DNA from: Bradyrhizobium paxllaeri
GTDB taxonomy: Bacteria > Pseudomonadota > Alphaproteobacteria > Rhizobiales > Xanthobacteraceae
Length of the DNA stretch: 64,000 nt
Assembly (NCBI RefSeq): GCF_001693515.2
Contig: NZ_CP042968.1
Span: forward strand, 6,572,001-6,636,000
Direction: 5' to 3'
The position numbers were made by a program, and so were the translations under genes. Below, in pieces: positions 54,714 through 63,610 of this stretch (positions are counted from its first letter, which is position 1; every line of letters starts with the position of its first letter). Below the pieces are notes generated by a model, which had not been told where the DNA came from, did not search any database, and saw nothing but the letters and a program-made list of their open reading frames with translations.

Positions 54714-56018
54714 TCAAATCCAATTCTGGAAGATCATCAGGCGGCTGAATGTCGCCATCGACGTGCCTATGAACGCGGCCGATATCGGCAACATTGCGGA
54801 GAATCCAACAAAACCGATTCCGACATAGGCCCATAGCAGCCACGCCGGCGTGCTGCCGCGTTTCAAGGCATAGACCAGCGCAAGGCTCGCGATGGTCGCC
54901 GCCGGAAGATAGTAATAGATGAAGCCGAGCGTTCGCGGCAGCAGTGCCCATGCGAGGTACGAGCCGAAATAGAATGCCAATATCAGAAACGCATCGACCC
55001 GCCGTGTCACGATCCAGTCGCGCAAGCAGATCAGAAGCGCGATCAGCGCCGGCCACAGGATCAGCGGATTGCCGAGGAAGACCACGGCGGCGATCCGGTC
55101 ATCGCCGACTTTGTCGAAGAGATACCAGACCGGGCGCACCAGGAACGGCCAGGAGGGCCACGAACTCATATAGGTGTGCCCCGCGATCGCGGTCGTTGTG
55201 TTGTCGCTGAAGATCCGCCGTTGCGCTTCCAGGATGTTCGCAACCGATAATCCGTAGAGCGGAATGAAAGTCGCGAGATAGACAGCCGCCGGAATCAACA
55301 CGAAGCAGGCGACGAAATGCCACCACCTGAAATCGGGCCATAGATCGGGCCGATACCAGTCATCTGGCCGGGCATCGACGAACTGAGTGCGCCAACTCTG
55401 CATCAGGCGGATCACGGCAACGATGACGATGCAAACCGCGAGCATGAACAGCCCGCTCCATTTGCAGCCGGCCGCCAGGCCGAAGCCGATGCCAGCAAGC
55501 GCGAACCACAGATGCGGCCGCTCTCTTCGAAAGCCATGCATGAACGCGACGATCGCGAACAGGCTGAAGGTGAGCGCGAAAATATCCAGCATCGCGATCC
55601 GCGATTGCACGAACAGCATCTGGTTGAAGAACGCGAGCAGGCTTGCTGCAATGGCCGGCCCCTGCGCCGCGAACAGCGCCAGGCCGCACAGATACACCGC
55701 GACGATGGCGAGCGATCCGAACAGCACGCCCGGATAGCGCCAGCCCAGCGGCCCGTCGCCGAACGTATGGATCGACAACGCGATGAACTGCTTGGCGAGC
55801 GGCGGATGCATCGGATTGAGCATCGGCTCCCGCATGACCGGCTCGAGCATCTGCCGCGCCGCCGGAACGTAATGCACTTCGTCGAAATAGAATTTTTCCG
55901 GCGTGGTGACGCCGATCAGCATGGCGAAATGCGCGAGAATAAAAAGGACGCCGGCGATGATGCCCGTGCGCATCATCGAACCCGGTGGAATGGAATGTGA
56001 TTGAGTTGCTTGCTTCAC
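54714..56018 (-). CDS. PMT-family glycosyltransferase (GT39)
   Basis: A polytopic membrane protein of 434 residues with about ten to twelve helices. The catalytic first loop has FYFDEVHYVPAARQML, with the DE pair of protein O-mannosyltransferases, and NPMHPPLAKQFIALSI follows. Later is GCKWSGLF, also a PMT signature. The family moves sugars from a lipid-linked donor to a protein or lipid. The donor, the sugar and the acceptor are not known here. ATG at 56018; the internal M at 55976 is an alternative start. Confidence 0.9.
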   Translation of the reverse strand: MKQATQSHSIPPGSMMRTGIIAGVLFILAHFAMLIGVTTPEKFYFDEVHYVPAARQMLEPVMREPMLNPMHPPLAKQFIALSIHTFGDGPLGWRYPGVLFGSLAIVAVYLCGLALFAAQGPAIAASLLAFFNQMLFVQSRIAMLDIFALTFSLFAIVAFMHGFRRERPHLWFALAGIGFGLAAGCKWSGLFMLAVCIVIVAVIRLMQSWRTQFVDARPDDWYRPDLWPDFRWWHFVACFVLIPAAVYLATFIPLYGLSVANILEAQRRIFSDNTTTAIAGHTYMSSWPSWPFLVRPVWYLFDKVGDDRIAAVVFLGNPLILWPALIALLICLRDWIVTRRVDAFLILAFYFGSYLAWALLPRTLGFIYYYLPAATIASLALVYALKRGSTPAWLLWAYVGIGFVGFSAMLPISAAFIGTSMATFSRLMIFQNWI

Positions 56019-56227
56019 GGGCGATCTGACTGGGAATCAGGGACCATAAGAAATTGCGGCAAAATTGAGTGTGGCGACTCCAGATTTTTATGTCCATTGC
56101 ATTGAACGCATTTCAATTTCGCAATCACTAACCGATCGGCGAGTAAGCCGCGCGAGTGATAATTCTGCCACATCGCATGCGCCCGCGATCCGGTACGATG
56201 TCGGGATAAATCGATCGGTTTTCTGAA

Positions 56228-56947
56228 ATGAATTTCTGTAACTGCTTTGGTTCGCTATCTGCAATTGGCCTGGTAACTGCGTTGATGGTTGCGCCCGCGT
56301 GCGCGCAAACGCGCGTCGGCGAAGCAGCCGTCGTCAAGAATGAAGTGCTCCGCGTGGCCGGCCCTTCGACCACCCAGATCAAGGTTGGCGATGGAGTGCT
56401 GCGCGACGAGACGGTGCGCACCGGGATCGACAGCGCAACGCGGCTGGTGATGGCCGACAGCACCAACCTCTCGCTCGGCGCCAATGCGACGCTCAAGCTG
56501 GATCGCACCGTTTTCGACGACGAGCATCACTATCGCGAGGTCGCGATACGCATGACCTCGGGCGCGTTTCGCTTCGTCACCGGCCAATCGGACAAGGCCG
56601 CCTACAAGATCACGACGCCGCTGGCGACCATCGGCGTGCGCGGCACCACGCTCGATATCCTGTCGCAGCGCGGCCGGACCATCGTCAACCTGCGGGACGG
56701 CGCGGCTTCGGTCTGCACGGTCAGCTTCGAATGCATCCAGCTTACCCGGCCCGGCGACACCGCCATCATCACATCGAGCGGTGCAGGCGGTCGGTCGACG
56801 ATCAAGAAGACCAACACTCCGCCATGGACGTTTGCTGCGACCTGCGGCGCGGCGGCAGGGCTCTGCAGCACCACGCAATATGCGGATGCCGCCCCCGTCA
56901 TCGTCGATGACGGCAGCGATCCCACCGGCATGCTGTGCGGGCGCTGA
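56228..56947 (+). CDS. Secreted FecR-domain protein
   Basis: A signal peptide (to about residue 26, APACAQ) precedes a FecR domain: GDGVLRDETVRTGIDSATRLVMADSTNLSLGANATL-type and TTPLATIGVRGTTLDI, the family core. No membrane anchor or sigma-factor-binding segment is present, so it is unlike the FecR anti-sigma proteins. The gene ends 2 bases before the start of a beta-barrel protein, so the two probably act together at the cell surface or periplasm. Confidence 0.87.
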   Translation: MNFCNCFGSLSAIGLVTALMVAPACAQTRVGEAAVVKNEVLRVAGPSTTQIKVGDGVLRDETVRTGIDSATRLVMADSTNLSLGANATLKLDRTVFDDEHHYREVAIRMTSGAFRFVTGQSDKAAYKITTPLATIGVRGTTLDILSQRGRTIVNLRDGAASVCTVSFECIQLTRPGDTAIITSSGAGGRSTIKKTNTPPWTFAATCGAAAGLCSTTQYADAAPVIVDDGSDPTGMLCGR

Positions 56948-56949
56948 CC

Positions 56950-58086
56950 GTGAAAAATTTCTCGCGCAGCCTGCTGCTGTCCGCAGCGCTGTTTCTGTCG
57001 CTGCTCGCGGCGCAATCAACGCCTGCGCGGGCACAGTCGCCTTCGCCTTCACCAACTCCGGTAGAGGAATGTACCGAGTGTTACCCGCCGACGCCAACGC
57101 CGAACCCTACTCCCTCGCCAAGCCCTTCGCCCTCGCCTACACCGACGCCAAGCCCGTCGCCAACGCCAGGCACCAACGCGCCGCCGTTAGCCACGCCCGG
57201 CTCGAGCGCCGGATCGATCAACGATCTTGCAGGGCAGCGCTTCAACCAGATGATCACCAACCGCGTGCTCGGCAACGTGCTGCTCGGGATCAACGAGCAA
57301 GTCAATTGCAACGACTGCATCAGCGCGTTCGGTTCGGCCGGTTCGTTCTCGGCCGGCATTCACGGCCGCAAGAACCTGACGCCCAATTTGTCGCTGCTGG
57401 CCGGTATCGCCTACGCCCAATTCAATGAGAGTGGCTATCACGTCACCAGCGCGCCGATCGGCGCGTTCGCGCTGCGCTACGATTTCGTCGACTGGGGATC
57501 ATCGCGGCCGTTCTTCGATATCGGCACCATCCTGTCGCCGTTCCAGAAGGTCCGCTACTCGCGCAGCTACGCGACAAGCCTCGGCGCGGTGTCGCTGGAA
57601 AGCTCGACATCGAGCGAGAACTACGCCGTCTATGGCCGCGCCGGCTGGATGAGGCGATTTTCGCCGCGCGATGAAGCCGCAGCTTACGTCGAGGTCTGGC
57701 AGTTGTGGCAGCGGGTGAAGGGCTATACCGACCCTGCGGCCACGTTTAATCCGTTCGACGCCTCGATCGCCACCGGCACTGACCGCACCAGCCTCGTCAA
57801 GATCGGCGGACAATGGACGCACCTGTTCGGCTCGAGTGTCGAGGCCAATATCAACGGCGGATGGGTGCAATCCTTCGGGAATCGATCCGGCATCGTCGCC
57901 AGCGTGACCGGCGACGGCACCATCGTGCCGACGATCGGCAACCAGGGCTGGTTCGAATATGGCGGCCGGCTCGGCTTCCGCATCACCAAGGGCTGGGTCG
58001 CCGACCTCTTCCTCAACGGCACCGCCGGCCCGCAGCCAATCGGCAACACGCTTCACGGCGGCGTGGGGCTGAGGATCAGTTATTAG
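56950..58086 (+). CDS. Outer-membrane beta-barrel protein with Pro-Ser-rich stalk
   Basis: A signal peptide (KNFSRSLLLSAALFLSLLAA, then ARA) is followed by a linker of about 50 residues made of PS and PT repeats, two cysteines near its start, and a C-terminal beta barrel of autotransporter type. Barrel strands such as SLLAGIAYAQFNESGY, IGAFALRYDFVDWG and YVEVWQLWQRVKGY alternate polar and nonpolar residues, and the last residue is an aromatic Tyr, as usual for outer-membrane barrels. The passenger is absent or short. The GTG at 56950 gives a better signal peptide than the one at 56935. The gene is coupled to the FecR-domain gene. Confidence 0.83.
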   Translation: MKNFSRSLLLSAALFLSLLAAQSTPARAQSPSPSPTPVEECTECYPPTPTPNPTPSPSPSPSPTPTPSPSPTPGTNAPPLATPGSSAGSINDLAGQRFNQMITNRVLGNVLLGINEQVNCNDCISAFGSAGSFSAGIHGRKNLTPNLSLLAGIAYAQFNESGYHVTSAPIGAFALRYDFVDWGSSRPFFDIGTILSPFQKVRYSRSYATSLGAVSLESSTSSENYAVYGRAGWMRRFSPRDEAAAYVEVWQLWQRVKGYTDPAATFNPFDASIATGTDRTSLVKIGGQWTHLFGSSVEANINGGWVQSFGNRSGIVASVTGDGTIVPTIGNQGWFEYGGRLGFRITKGWVADLFLNGTAGPQPIGNTLHGGVGLRISY

Positions 58087-58092
58087 AGGTGT

Positions 58093-58186
58093 GTAGGGTG
58101 GGCAAAGGCGCATTTGCGCCGTGCCCACCATCTCTCCGCAGACTGTGATCGTGAATGGTAGGCACGCTACGCTTTGCCCACCCTAC
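58093..58186. repeat. Palindromic intergenic repeat, family E
   Basis: The unit starts GTAGGGTGGGCAAAGGCG and ends CTTTGCCCACCCTAC. The inner part has GCCGTGCCCACCATC. A degraded copy is at about 10125-10203. It lies between the beta-barrel and VOC genes. Confidence 0.82.
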
Positions 58187-58200
58187 AATCTGCCGATCGA

Positions 58201-58626
58201 TCAGGCAGCGGCTGTCGTGGATTGGGTGGCAGCCGCCACATCCATCCACATCACTTCCCAGTGGTGACCGTCCGGATCCTCAAAACTGCGACCGTACATG
58301 AAGCCGTAGTCCTGCTTCGGGCCCGGATCGGCGCCGCCGCCCGCGCCCTGCGCCTTGCCGACCATGTCGTCGACCGCATCGCGGCTGTCGGCGGAAAGGC
58401 AGATCAACACCTGGCTGGTGGTCTTCGCGTCGGCGATCTTCTTCGAGGTGAACTGCCGGTATTTGTCGTGCGTCAACAGCATCACGTAGATGGTTTCGGA
58501 AAACACCATGCAGGATCCCGTATCATCGGAGAATTGCGGGTTCTTTTCGCCGCCGATCGCCTGATAGAAGGCGGTCGATCGGGCGAGATCGCTGACCGGC
58601 AGATTGACGAAGATCATTTTGGCCAT
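58201..58626 (-). CDS. VOC-family (glyoxalase/bleomycin-resistance fold) protein
   Basis: A 141-residue protein starting MAKMIFVNLPVSDLARSTAF, then YQAIGGEKNPQFSD and a later EDPDGHHWEVMWMD segment, the usual start and end of VOC proteins of the extradiol/glyoxalase fold. Metal ligands His and Glu are present in the second half. Many members are annotated as lactoylglutathione lyases without proof. ATG at 58626 follows GGAGC. Confidence 0.88.
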   Translation of the reverse strand: MAKMIFVNLPVSDLARSTAFYQAIGGEKNPQFSDDTGSCMVFSETIYVMLLTHDKYRQFTSKKIADAKTTSQVLICLSADSRDAVDDMVGKAQGAGGGADPGPKQDYGFMYGRSFEDPDGHHWEVMWMDVAAATQSTTAAA

Positions 58627-58753
58627 AATGGGCTCCTTTTCGTTGGCTTCGGCCCAAGGACGAACGGGCGGAAGCGGGTCCGACATCGCTTTCAGATTAT
58701 TTTTCGGGCGGCGAAACAGCGCGCGGACAGCGTAATCTGGCAGCGAATGGCCG

Positions 58754-59491
58754 CTACCTGCCGTTGAAGTCGGGCTTGCGCTTTTCGGCGAACGCCTTGA
58801 CGCCTTCCTTGAGGTCATCGCTGTCTCTGACGACATCGAGCAGCCGGCGCACGTCGGCGACAGTTTCCAGCGGCCCTTTCGGCATGGACTCGCGGGCGAG
58901 TTTTTTCAGCGCCCGCACCACCAGGGGCGCATTGGCGGCGATCTTTGCAGCCATCTCCTGTGCGAGCGCGACGTGCTGTCCCTTCGGAGCCACCTTGTTG
59001 ATGAAGCCGATCTGGTAAGCGCGCTCCGCCGACATTTCCTCGCCGACCAGCAAAAACTCCATCGCGATCTTGTGCGGCATGCGCGCCATCACCGAGGAGA
59101 CGCCGCCGGCGGTGGTGCCGATCTTGCCCTCCGGATAGATGAAGCGCGTCGTCTCCGATGCCACGCACATGTCCGCCATCTGCACCAGCACAAAGGCGCC
59201 GCCCACGACCCAGCCGGATGTCGCGGCAATGACGGGCTTGTCGAGTTCGACGCCCAATCCGGGCACGGCGTGCCACATGTTGACGGGGAGATCCCTGACG
59301 TCGGCGCCGACCGAAAAATATTTCTCTTCGGACGACGCCAGCACGGCAACGCGGTCGTCGCTTTCGTGAAAGCGGAACCAGGCTTCGCGCAGTTCGTCGC
59401 ACAACGCATTATTGAGCGCATTGTGCGCCGAGGCGCGATCCATGGTGATTGTGGCGACGTGGCCCGCGCTCTCGTAGCGAACAAGCTTCAT
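58754..59491 (-). CDS. Enoyl-CoA hydratase/isomerase-family protein
   Basis: A crotonase-fold protein of 245 residues. The oxyanion hole segments are SVGADVRDL and SGWVVGGAFVLVQMADMCVA, and the C-terminal end is the KAFAEKRKPDFNGR helix common in the family. ATG at 59491 begins MKLVRYES; codons further upstream are not conserved in sequence. It could hydrate, isomerise or hydrolyse acyl-CoA. It is not linked to the fad operon. Confidence 0.9.
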   Translation of the reverse strand: MKLVRYESAGHVATITMDRASAHNALNNALCDELREAWFRFHESDDRVAVLASSEEKYFSVGADVRDLPVNMWHAVPGLGVELDKPVIAATSGWVVGGAFVLVQMADMCVASETTRFIYPEGKIGTTAGGVSSVMARMPHKIAMEFLLVGEEMSAERAYQIGFINKVAPKGQHVALAQEMAAKIAANAPLVVRALKKLARESMPKGPLETVADVRRLLDVVRDSDDLKEGVKAFAEKRKPDFNGR

Positions 59492-59535
59492 GGGATTTCC
59501 CCGCGACATCCGCACCACGGCGGCTTTTGTTGTTT

Positions 59536-60060
59536 TTACTTCTTCTCGGCGGGATCGCGGTGCACCAGATCGACCCACAGCACGGTCTCCGGCTTTTCCA
59601 CCGGCTCGATGTCGAGGTTGATGGCGACAGCCTCGCCGTCAGAGCGCACCAGCACGCATTCCAGCACCTCGTCGCGGCTGGCGTTGATCTCCTGATGCGG
59701 CACGTAAGGCGGCACGAAGATGAAATCGCCGGGGCCGGCTTCCGCGGTGAATTGCAGGTGCTCGCCCCAGCGCATCCGCGCCTTGCCCTTCACGACATAG
59801 ATGATGCTTTCGAGATGGCCGTGATGATGCGCGCCGGTCTTGGCGTCGGGCCGGATCGTCACGGTGCCCGCCCATAATTTCTGCGCGCCGACGCGGGCGA
59901 AATTGATCGCGGCCTTGCGGTCCATGCCGGCGGTCGAGGGCACGTTGGGATCGAGCTGATTGCCTGGGATGACGCGGACGCCGTCATGCTTCCAGCGCTC
60001 GGCGTCGCCATGCGAATGATCATGATCGTGGGAATGGGTGTGATCGTGAGTGCCGCTCAT
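59536..60060 (-). CDS. Cupin protein with His-rich N-terminus
   Basis: Residues 1-18 are a His/Asp run (THDHTHSHDHDHSHG) that could bind metals. The cupin core has TGAHHHGHLESIIYVVKGKARMRWGEHLQF, which carries the histidines and glutamate of cupin motif 1, and PGDFIFVPPYVPHQEINAS as motif 2. Function unknown; a metal-dependent dioxygenase or isomerase is possible. The stop is 44 bases upstream of the enoyl-CoA hydratase start on the same strand. Confidence 0.88.
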   Translation of the reverse strand: MSGTHDHTHSHDHDHSHGDAERWKHDGVRVIPGNQLDPNVPSTAGMDRKAAINFARVGAQKLWAGTVTIRPDAKTGAHHHGHLESIIYVVKGKARMRWGEHLQFTAEAGPGDFIFVPPYVPHQEINASRDEVLECVLVRSDGEAVAINLDIEPVEKPETVLWVDLVHRDPAEKK

Positions 60061-60148
60061 CTTGTTGCTTTCTGACAATTCTGGTTCCGAAGGGTACATA
60101 AAACCCCGATGGCAAACCAGTCAAATCGAGGAGCTGTCGCATCTCTTC

Positions 60149-60238
60149 CGTCATGGCCGGGCTTGTCCCGGCCATCCACGTCTTAGCGAACTCGCGGCAT
60201 GAAAGACGTGGATGCCCGGGACAAGCCCGGGCATGACG
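60149..60238. repeat. Palindromic intergenic repeat, family C
   Basis: The unit starts CGTCATGGCCGGGCTTGTCC and ends GGACAAGCCCGGGCATGACG. It can form one long hairpin of about 90 bases. A half copy is at about 2309-2334. It lies between the cupin and dehydrogenase genes. Confidence 0.82.
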
Positions 60239-60247
60239 ACACGAGAG

Positions 60248-61237
60248 CTACTGCCTCGCCCTTTCCTTGCCCATCACATCCGGATTGACGACGTTCGTCG
60301 GCGTTCCCGCGGCATAGGACACGATCTGATCAAAAATATCCGTGAACTGGAGTTCGTATTCGTCGCGCGAGACGTAGCCGAGATGCGGCGTGCAGACCAC
60401 ATTATCCATGGTCAGCAGGGGATCGTTGACGTCGCGCAGCGGTTCCTTCTCGTAGACATCGATCGCCGCCATCCCGGGACGCCCGGCGCGCAGCGCGTTG
60501 ACCAGCGCGTCCGGCTCGATCAGCGGCGCGCGGCTGGTGTTGACGAGAAGCGCCGTGGGCTTCATGCGCGCGAGATCTTCTGCTTTCACGATGCCGCGCG
60601 TGGCGTCGACGAGGCGCATGTGCAGCGACAGCACGTCGCATCGCTCAAAGAAATCAGCCTTGCTGGCGGCGGTCGCGTATCCATCGGCGCGGGCCTTCGC
60701 CATCGCCGGCTCGCGCGCCCATACCAGCACGTTCATCCCGAACGCCTTACCGTAGCCGGCAACGACGGCGCCGATCCGCCCGTAACCATAGATACCGAGC
60801 GTCTTGCCGCGCAGCGTATGGCCGACGCCGATCTGCCATTTGCCGGCCTTCAGCGCCGCCATCTGCTGCGGAATAGCGCGCATCGCCGCCAGGATCAGGC
60901 CCCAGGTGAATTCGGAGGTGGCATAGGACGGTGTATCCGCATGCTGGCTCGACGACAAAATGATGCCGAGCCGGGTGCAGGTATCGATGTCGATATGCGG
61001 ATAGACGCTGCGCTGGCTGATCAGCTTCAGTTTCGGCAAGCGCTCCAGCAACGGCGTGCGGATCTGTGTCCGCTCGCGGATCAGGACCAGCGCTTCGGTA
61101 TCCTTCAGGCGGTCCACCAGTGTGTCGACATCCTGGACGTGATCGTTCCAGATGGTGACGTCGTGCCCGGCAAGCTTACGAAAGCAGTCGAGGGTGCGCA
61201 CCGTGTCGAAATAATCGTCGAGGATCGAGATCTTCAC
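60248..61237 (-). CDS. D-2-hydroxyacid dehydrogenase family protein
   Basis: A 329-residue NAD-dependent dehydrogenase. The nucleotide motif is [20 protein letters not shown]. Catalytic residues are expected at Arg in NTSRAPLIE, Glu in DVYEKEPL and His in TPHLGYVS, all seen in order. The substrate may be a 2-hydroxyacid such as glycerate, lactate or a plant-derived acid. The N-terminal half starts [15 protein letters not shown]. Confidence 0.93.
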   Translation of the reverse strand: MKISILDDYFDTVRTLDCFRKLAGHDVTIWNDHVQDVDTLVDRLKDTEALVLIRERTQIRTPLLERLPKLKLISQRSVYPHIDIDTCTRLGIILSSSQHADTPSYATSEFTWGLILAAMRAIPQQMAALKAGKWQIGVGHTLRGKTLGIYGYGRIGAVVAGYGKAFGMNVLVWAREPAMAKARADGYATAASKADFFERCDVLSLHMRLVDATRGIVKAEDLARMKPTALLVNTSRAPLIEPDALVNALRAGRPGMAAIDVYEKEPLRDVNDPLLTMDNVVCTPHLGYVSRDEYELQFTDIFDQIVSYAAGTPTNVVNPDVMGKERARQ

Positions 61238-61260
61238 GATGCGCCTCCATCAGTGCGCAG

Positions 61261-61719
61261 TCATTTCACCGCCAGCAATTCGACGTCGAACATCAGCGTC
61301 GCGTTCGGCGGAATGACGCCGCCGGCGCCGCGCGCGCCGTAGCCCAGCGCGGGCGGAATGATCAGCGTGCGCTTGCCGCCGACCTTCATCGAGGCGACGC
61401 CCTCATCCCAGCCACCGATCACCTGGCGCTGGCCAATCTTGAACTCGAACGGCTCGTTACGGTCGACCGAAGAGTCGAACTTCTTGCCCTTCTGGCCGTT
61501 CTCGTAAAGCCAGCCGGTGTAGTGCATGACGCAGGTCTGGCCGGTCTTCGGCGTGGCGCCGGTGCCTTCCTTGCTGTCGATGATCTGCAAACCTGAAGCT
61601 GTGGTCATGGGTTTTCCTGCGGTCTGGGCCGATGCCATCCTGCTGGCAACGGGTGTGGAAACCGCCGCCGCCACGGCGGCACATGCGGTCTGGATAATCG
61701 TGCGTCGGGAGAAGCGCAT
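61261..61719 (-). CDS. FKBP-type peptidyl-prolyl isomerase, exported
   Basis: A TAT-like signal (RFSRRTIIQTACAAVAAAV) precedes a single FKBP domain: VMHYTGWLYENGQKGKKFDSS, FEFKIGQRQVIGGWDEGVASM, LIIPPALGYGARGAGGVIPP. It speeds cis-trans isomerisation at proline in periplasmic proteins. The stop lies 23 bases upstream of the dehydrogenase start. Confidence 0.92.
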   Translation of the reverse strand: MRFSRRTIIQTACAAVAAAVSTPVASRMASAQTAGKPMTTASGLQIIDSKEGTGATPKTGQTCVMHYTGWLYENGQKGKKFDSSVDRNEPFEFKIGQRQVIGGWDEGVASMKVGGKRTLIIPPALGYGARGAGGVIPPNATLMFDVELLAVK

Positions 61720-61760
61720 CCTGTGAACCCTCTCTCTTAAAGATGGCTGTCTCTAGACGC

Positions 61761-63347
61761 TCAATAGCCCAGCGCGCAACCATCCTTGCGGGGATCGGAG
61801 CCGCCGGTCAGCGTGCCCTTCTCCCAGTCGATCCAGATCGCCTGGCCACCGCCGAGCGGCCCGACCACGCTGGTGGTCTTGTGGCCGATCTTCTTCAGGC
61901 CTTCGACGATCTCGGCCGGCACGCTGTCTTCGAGCTGGTAGACGCCCTCGTAATGCAGGCCGCGCGGCATATCGATGGCTTCCTGCACGTCGCAGCCATA
62001 GTCGAGGATGTTGGTCAGCACATGGGTCTGCCCGACCGGCTGGTACTGCCCGCCCATCACGCCGAACGGCATCACCGCGCGGCCGTTCTTGGTAGCGAGC
62101 GAGGGAATGATGGTGTGCAGCGGCCGCTTGCCCGGCGCGATGCAATTGGGGTGGCCGGGCTGAATGCGGAATCCGCCGGCGCGGTTCTGCAAGAGGATGC
62201 CGGTCTTGTTGGACACGATCGCCGAGCCGAACGAATGCGCGATCGAGTTGATGAACGAGCAGACGTTGCGGTCCTTGTCGACCACGGTGATGTAGACAGT
62301 CGACGGATTCATCGGCGGCGCGACGTTCGGCAGCTCGAGCAGCCGGTCCATCTTGATGTTCTTGATGTGCTCCTCGGCGAACTCCTTGGCGAGGATGCCG
62401 GCGACGTCGACGTGAACCTGCTGGGGATCGCCGATATACTGCTCACGCATCATGTAGGCGATGCGCGCGGCTTCCGCCTCCAGATGGAAGCGCTCGATGC
62501 TGAGCGGCTTGAACTTGGTCAGGTCGAAGCGCGAGAGGATGTTCAGCATCACCAGCATGGTGATGCCAGGACCGTTCGGCGGGCACTGCCAGACGTCGTG
62601 GCCTTTATACATCGTGCCGATCGGCGACGTGGTTTCGGTCGAATGCGCGGCGAAATCTTCCAGCGTATGCAGGCCGCCGATGCCGCGCAGGGTTTCCACC
62701 ATGTCGGCGGCGATCTCGCCGCTATAGAACGCGTCGCGGCCGTTCTTGGCGATCGCGCGCAGCGTCTTGCCCAGTTCGGGCTGATGGATCACGTCGCCGG
62801 CGACCGCAGGCTTGCCGTGCGGCAGCAGATAGCGTTCGGTGTTGGTGCCGTTCTTCAGCTTCTCGAACTGGTTCTTCCAGTCGAAGGCGATGCGGGGTGC
62901 AACGACATAGCCTTCCTCGGCGGCCTTGATGGCGGGCTGCAGCAGGGTGTCGAGCCCCATCTTGCCGTGGTCGCGCAGGATCGTGTCCCAGGCGTCGATC
63001 GCGCCGGGAATGCTGACCGCATGGGCCGAGGTCAGCGGCACCGAATGGATCTTGCGCTCGAGGTACCATTCGGCCGTCGCCGCCATCGGCGCGCGGCCGG
63101 AGCCGTTATAGGCGACGATCTTGCCCTCGCCCCTTGGCTGGATCAGGGCGAAACAATCGCCCCCGATGCCGGTCGATTGCGGTTCGATGACGCCGAGCAG
63201 CGCGCAGGCCGCCACCGCGGCATCCGCAGCCGTGCCGCCGGCGCGCATCACGTCGATGGCGACCAGCGCGGCGTCCGGATGCGACGTCGCCACCATCGCG
63301 TTCTGGGCATGGACCGTCGAGCGGCCGGCGAAATGGAAATTCCTCAT
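61761..63347 (-). CDS. Gamma-glutamyltransferase family protein
   Basis: An Ntn-hydrolase of 528 residues. The self-cleavage site with the catalytic Thr is in PPMNPSTVYITVVDKDRN, followed by FINSIAHSFGSAIVS. N-terminal segments HPDAALVAIDVMRAGGTAADAAVAA and GIGGDCFALIQPRG are typical. No clear signal peptide is present, so it may be cytoplasmic, and the substrate may be gamma-glutamyl compounds or acyl amides other than glutathione. Confidence 0.92.
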   Translation of the reverse strand: MRNFHFAGRSTVHAQNAMVATSHPDAALVAIDVMRAGGTAADAAVAACALLGVIEPQSTGIGGDCFALIQPRGEGKIVAYNGSGRAPMAATAEWYLERKIHSVPLTSAHAVSIPGAIDAWDTILRDHGKMGLDTLLQPAIKAAEEGYVVAPRIAFDWKNQFEKLKNGTNTERYLLPHGKPAVAGDVIHQPELGKTLRAIAKNGRDAFYSGEIAADMVETLRGIGGLHTLEDFAAHSTETTSPIGTMYKGHDVWQCPPNGPGITMLVMLNILSRFDLTKFKPLSIERFHLEAEAARIAYMMREQYIGDPQQVHVDVAGILAKEFAEEHIKNIKMDRLLELPNVAPPMNPSTVYITVVDKDRNVCSFINSIAHSFGSAIVSNKTGILLQNRAGGFRIQPGHPNCIAPGKRPLHTIIPSLATKNGRAVMPFGVMGGQYQPVGQTHVLTNILDYGCDVQEAIDMPRGLHYEGVYQLEDSVPAEIVEGLKKIGHKTTSVVGPLGGGQAIWIDWEKGTLTGGSDPRKDGCALGY

Positions 63348-63610
63348 CGCGAGTGCTTTCTTTCAGCGTTTCTTGAGCATCCCGCGGGAGCTGTGGGGCG
63401 GGTTTACAGACGGTTCTTTGGCATATTCATCCCCGGCAGGGCAATGGTTGGCATGCCAGAGGAGCCATGCTCTGCATACACCGCGACCTATGGAAGAGGC
63501 AGGGCGGTAGAACCTTCCCACAATCACGACGTCCGGTGGTTATGGGTCCCTGCTTTCGCAGGGACGACAGCGGGGTTCCCCCTGCCCGGCCTGCCTGATA
63601 AATGGTCGCC

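Noticed and set aside
57034..57180. Possible CRISPR or tandem-repeat array
   Set aside because: The repeats are codon-level PS/PT units inside one reading frame, with no spacers of constant length.
60149..60238. Family C hairpin as terminator of the cupin gene
   Set aside because: It has no T tract, and its form and ends match the mobile repeat pattern, so repeat is the better reading.
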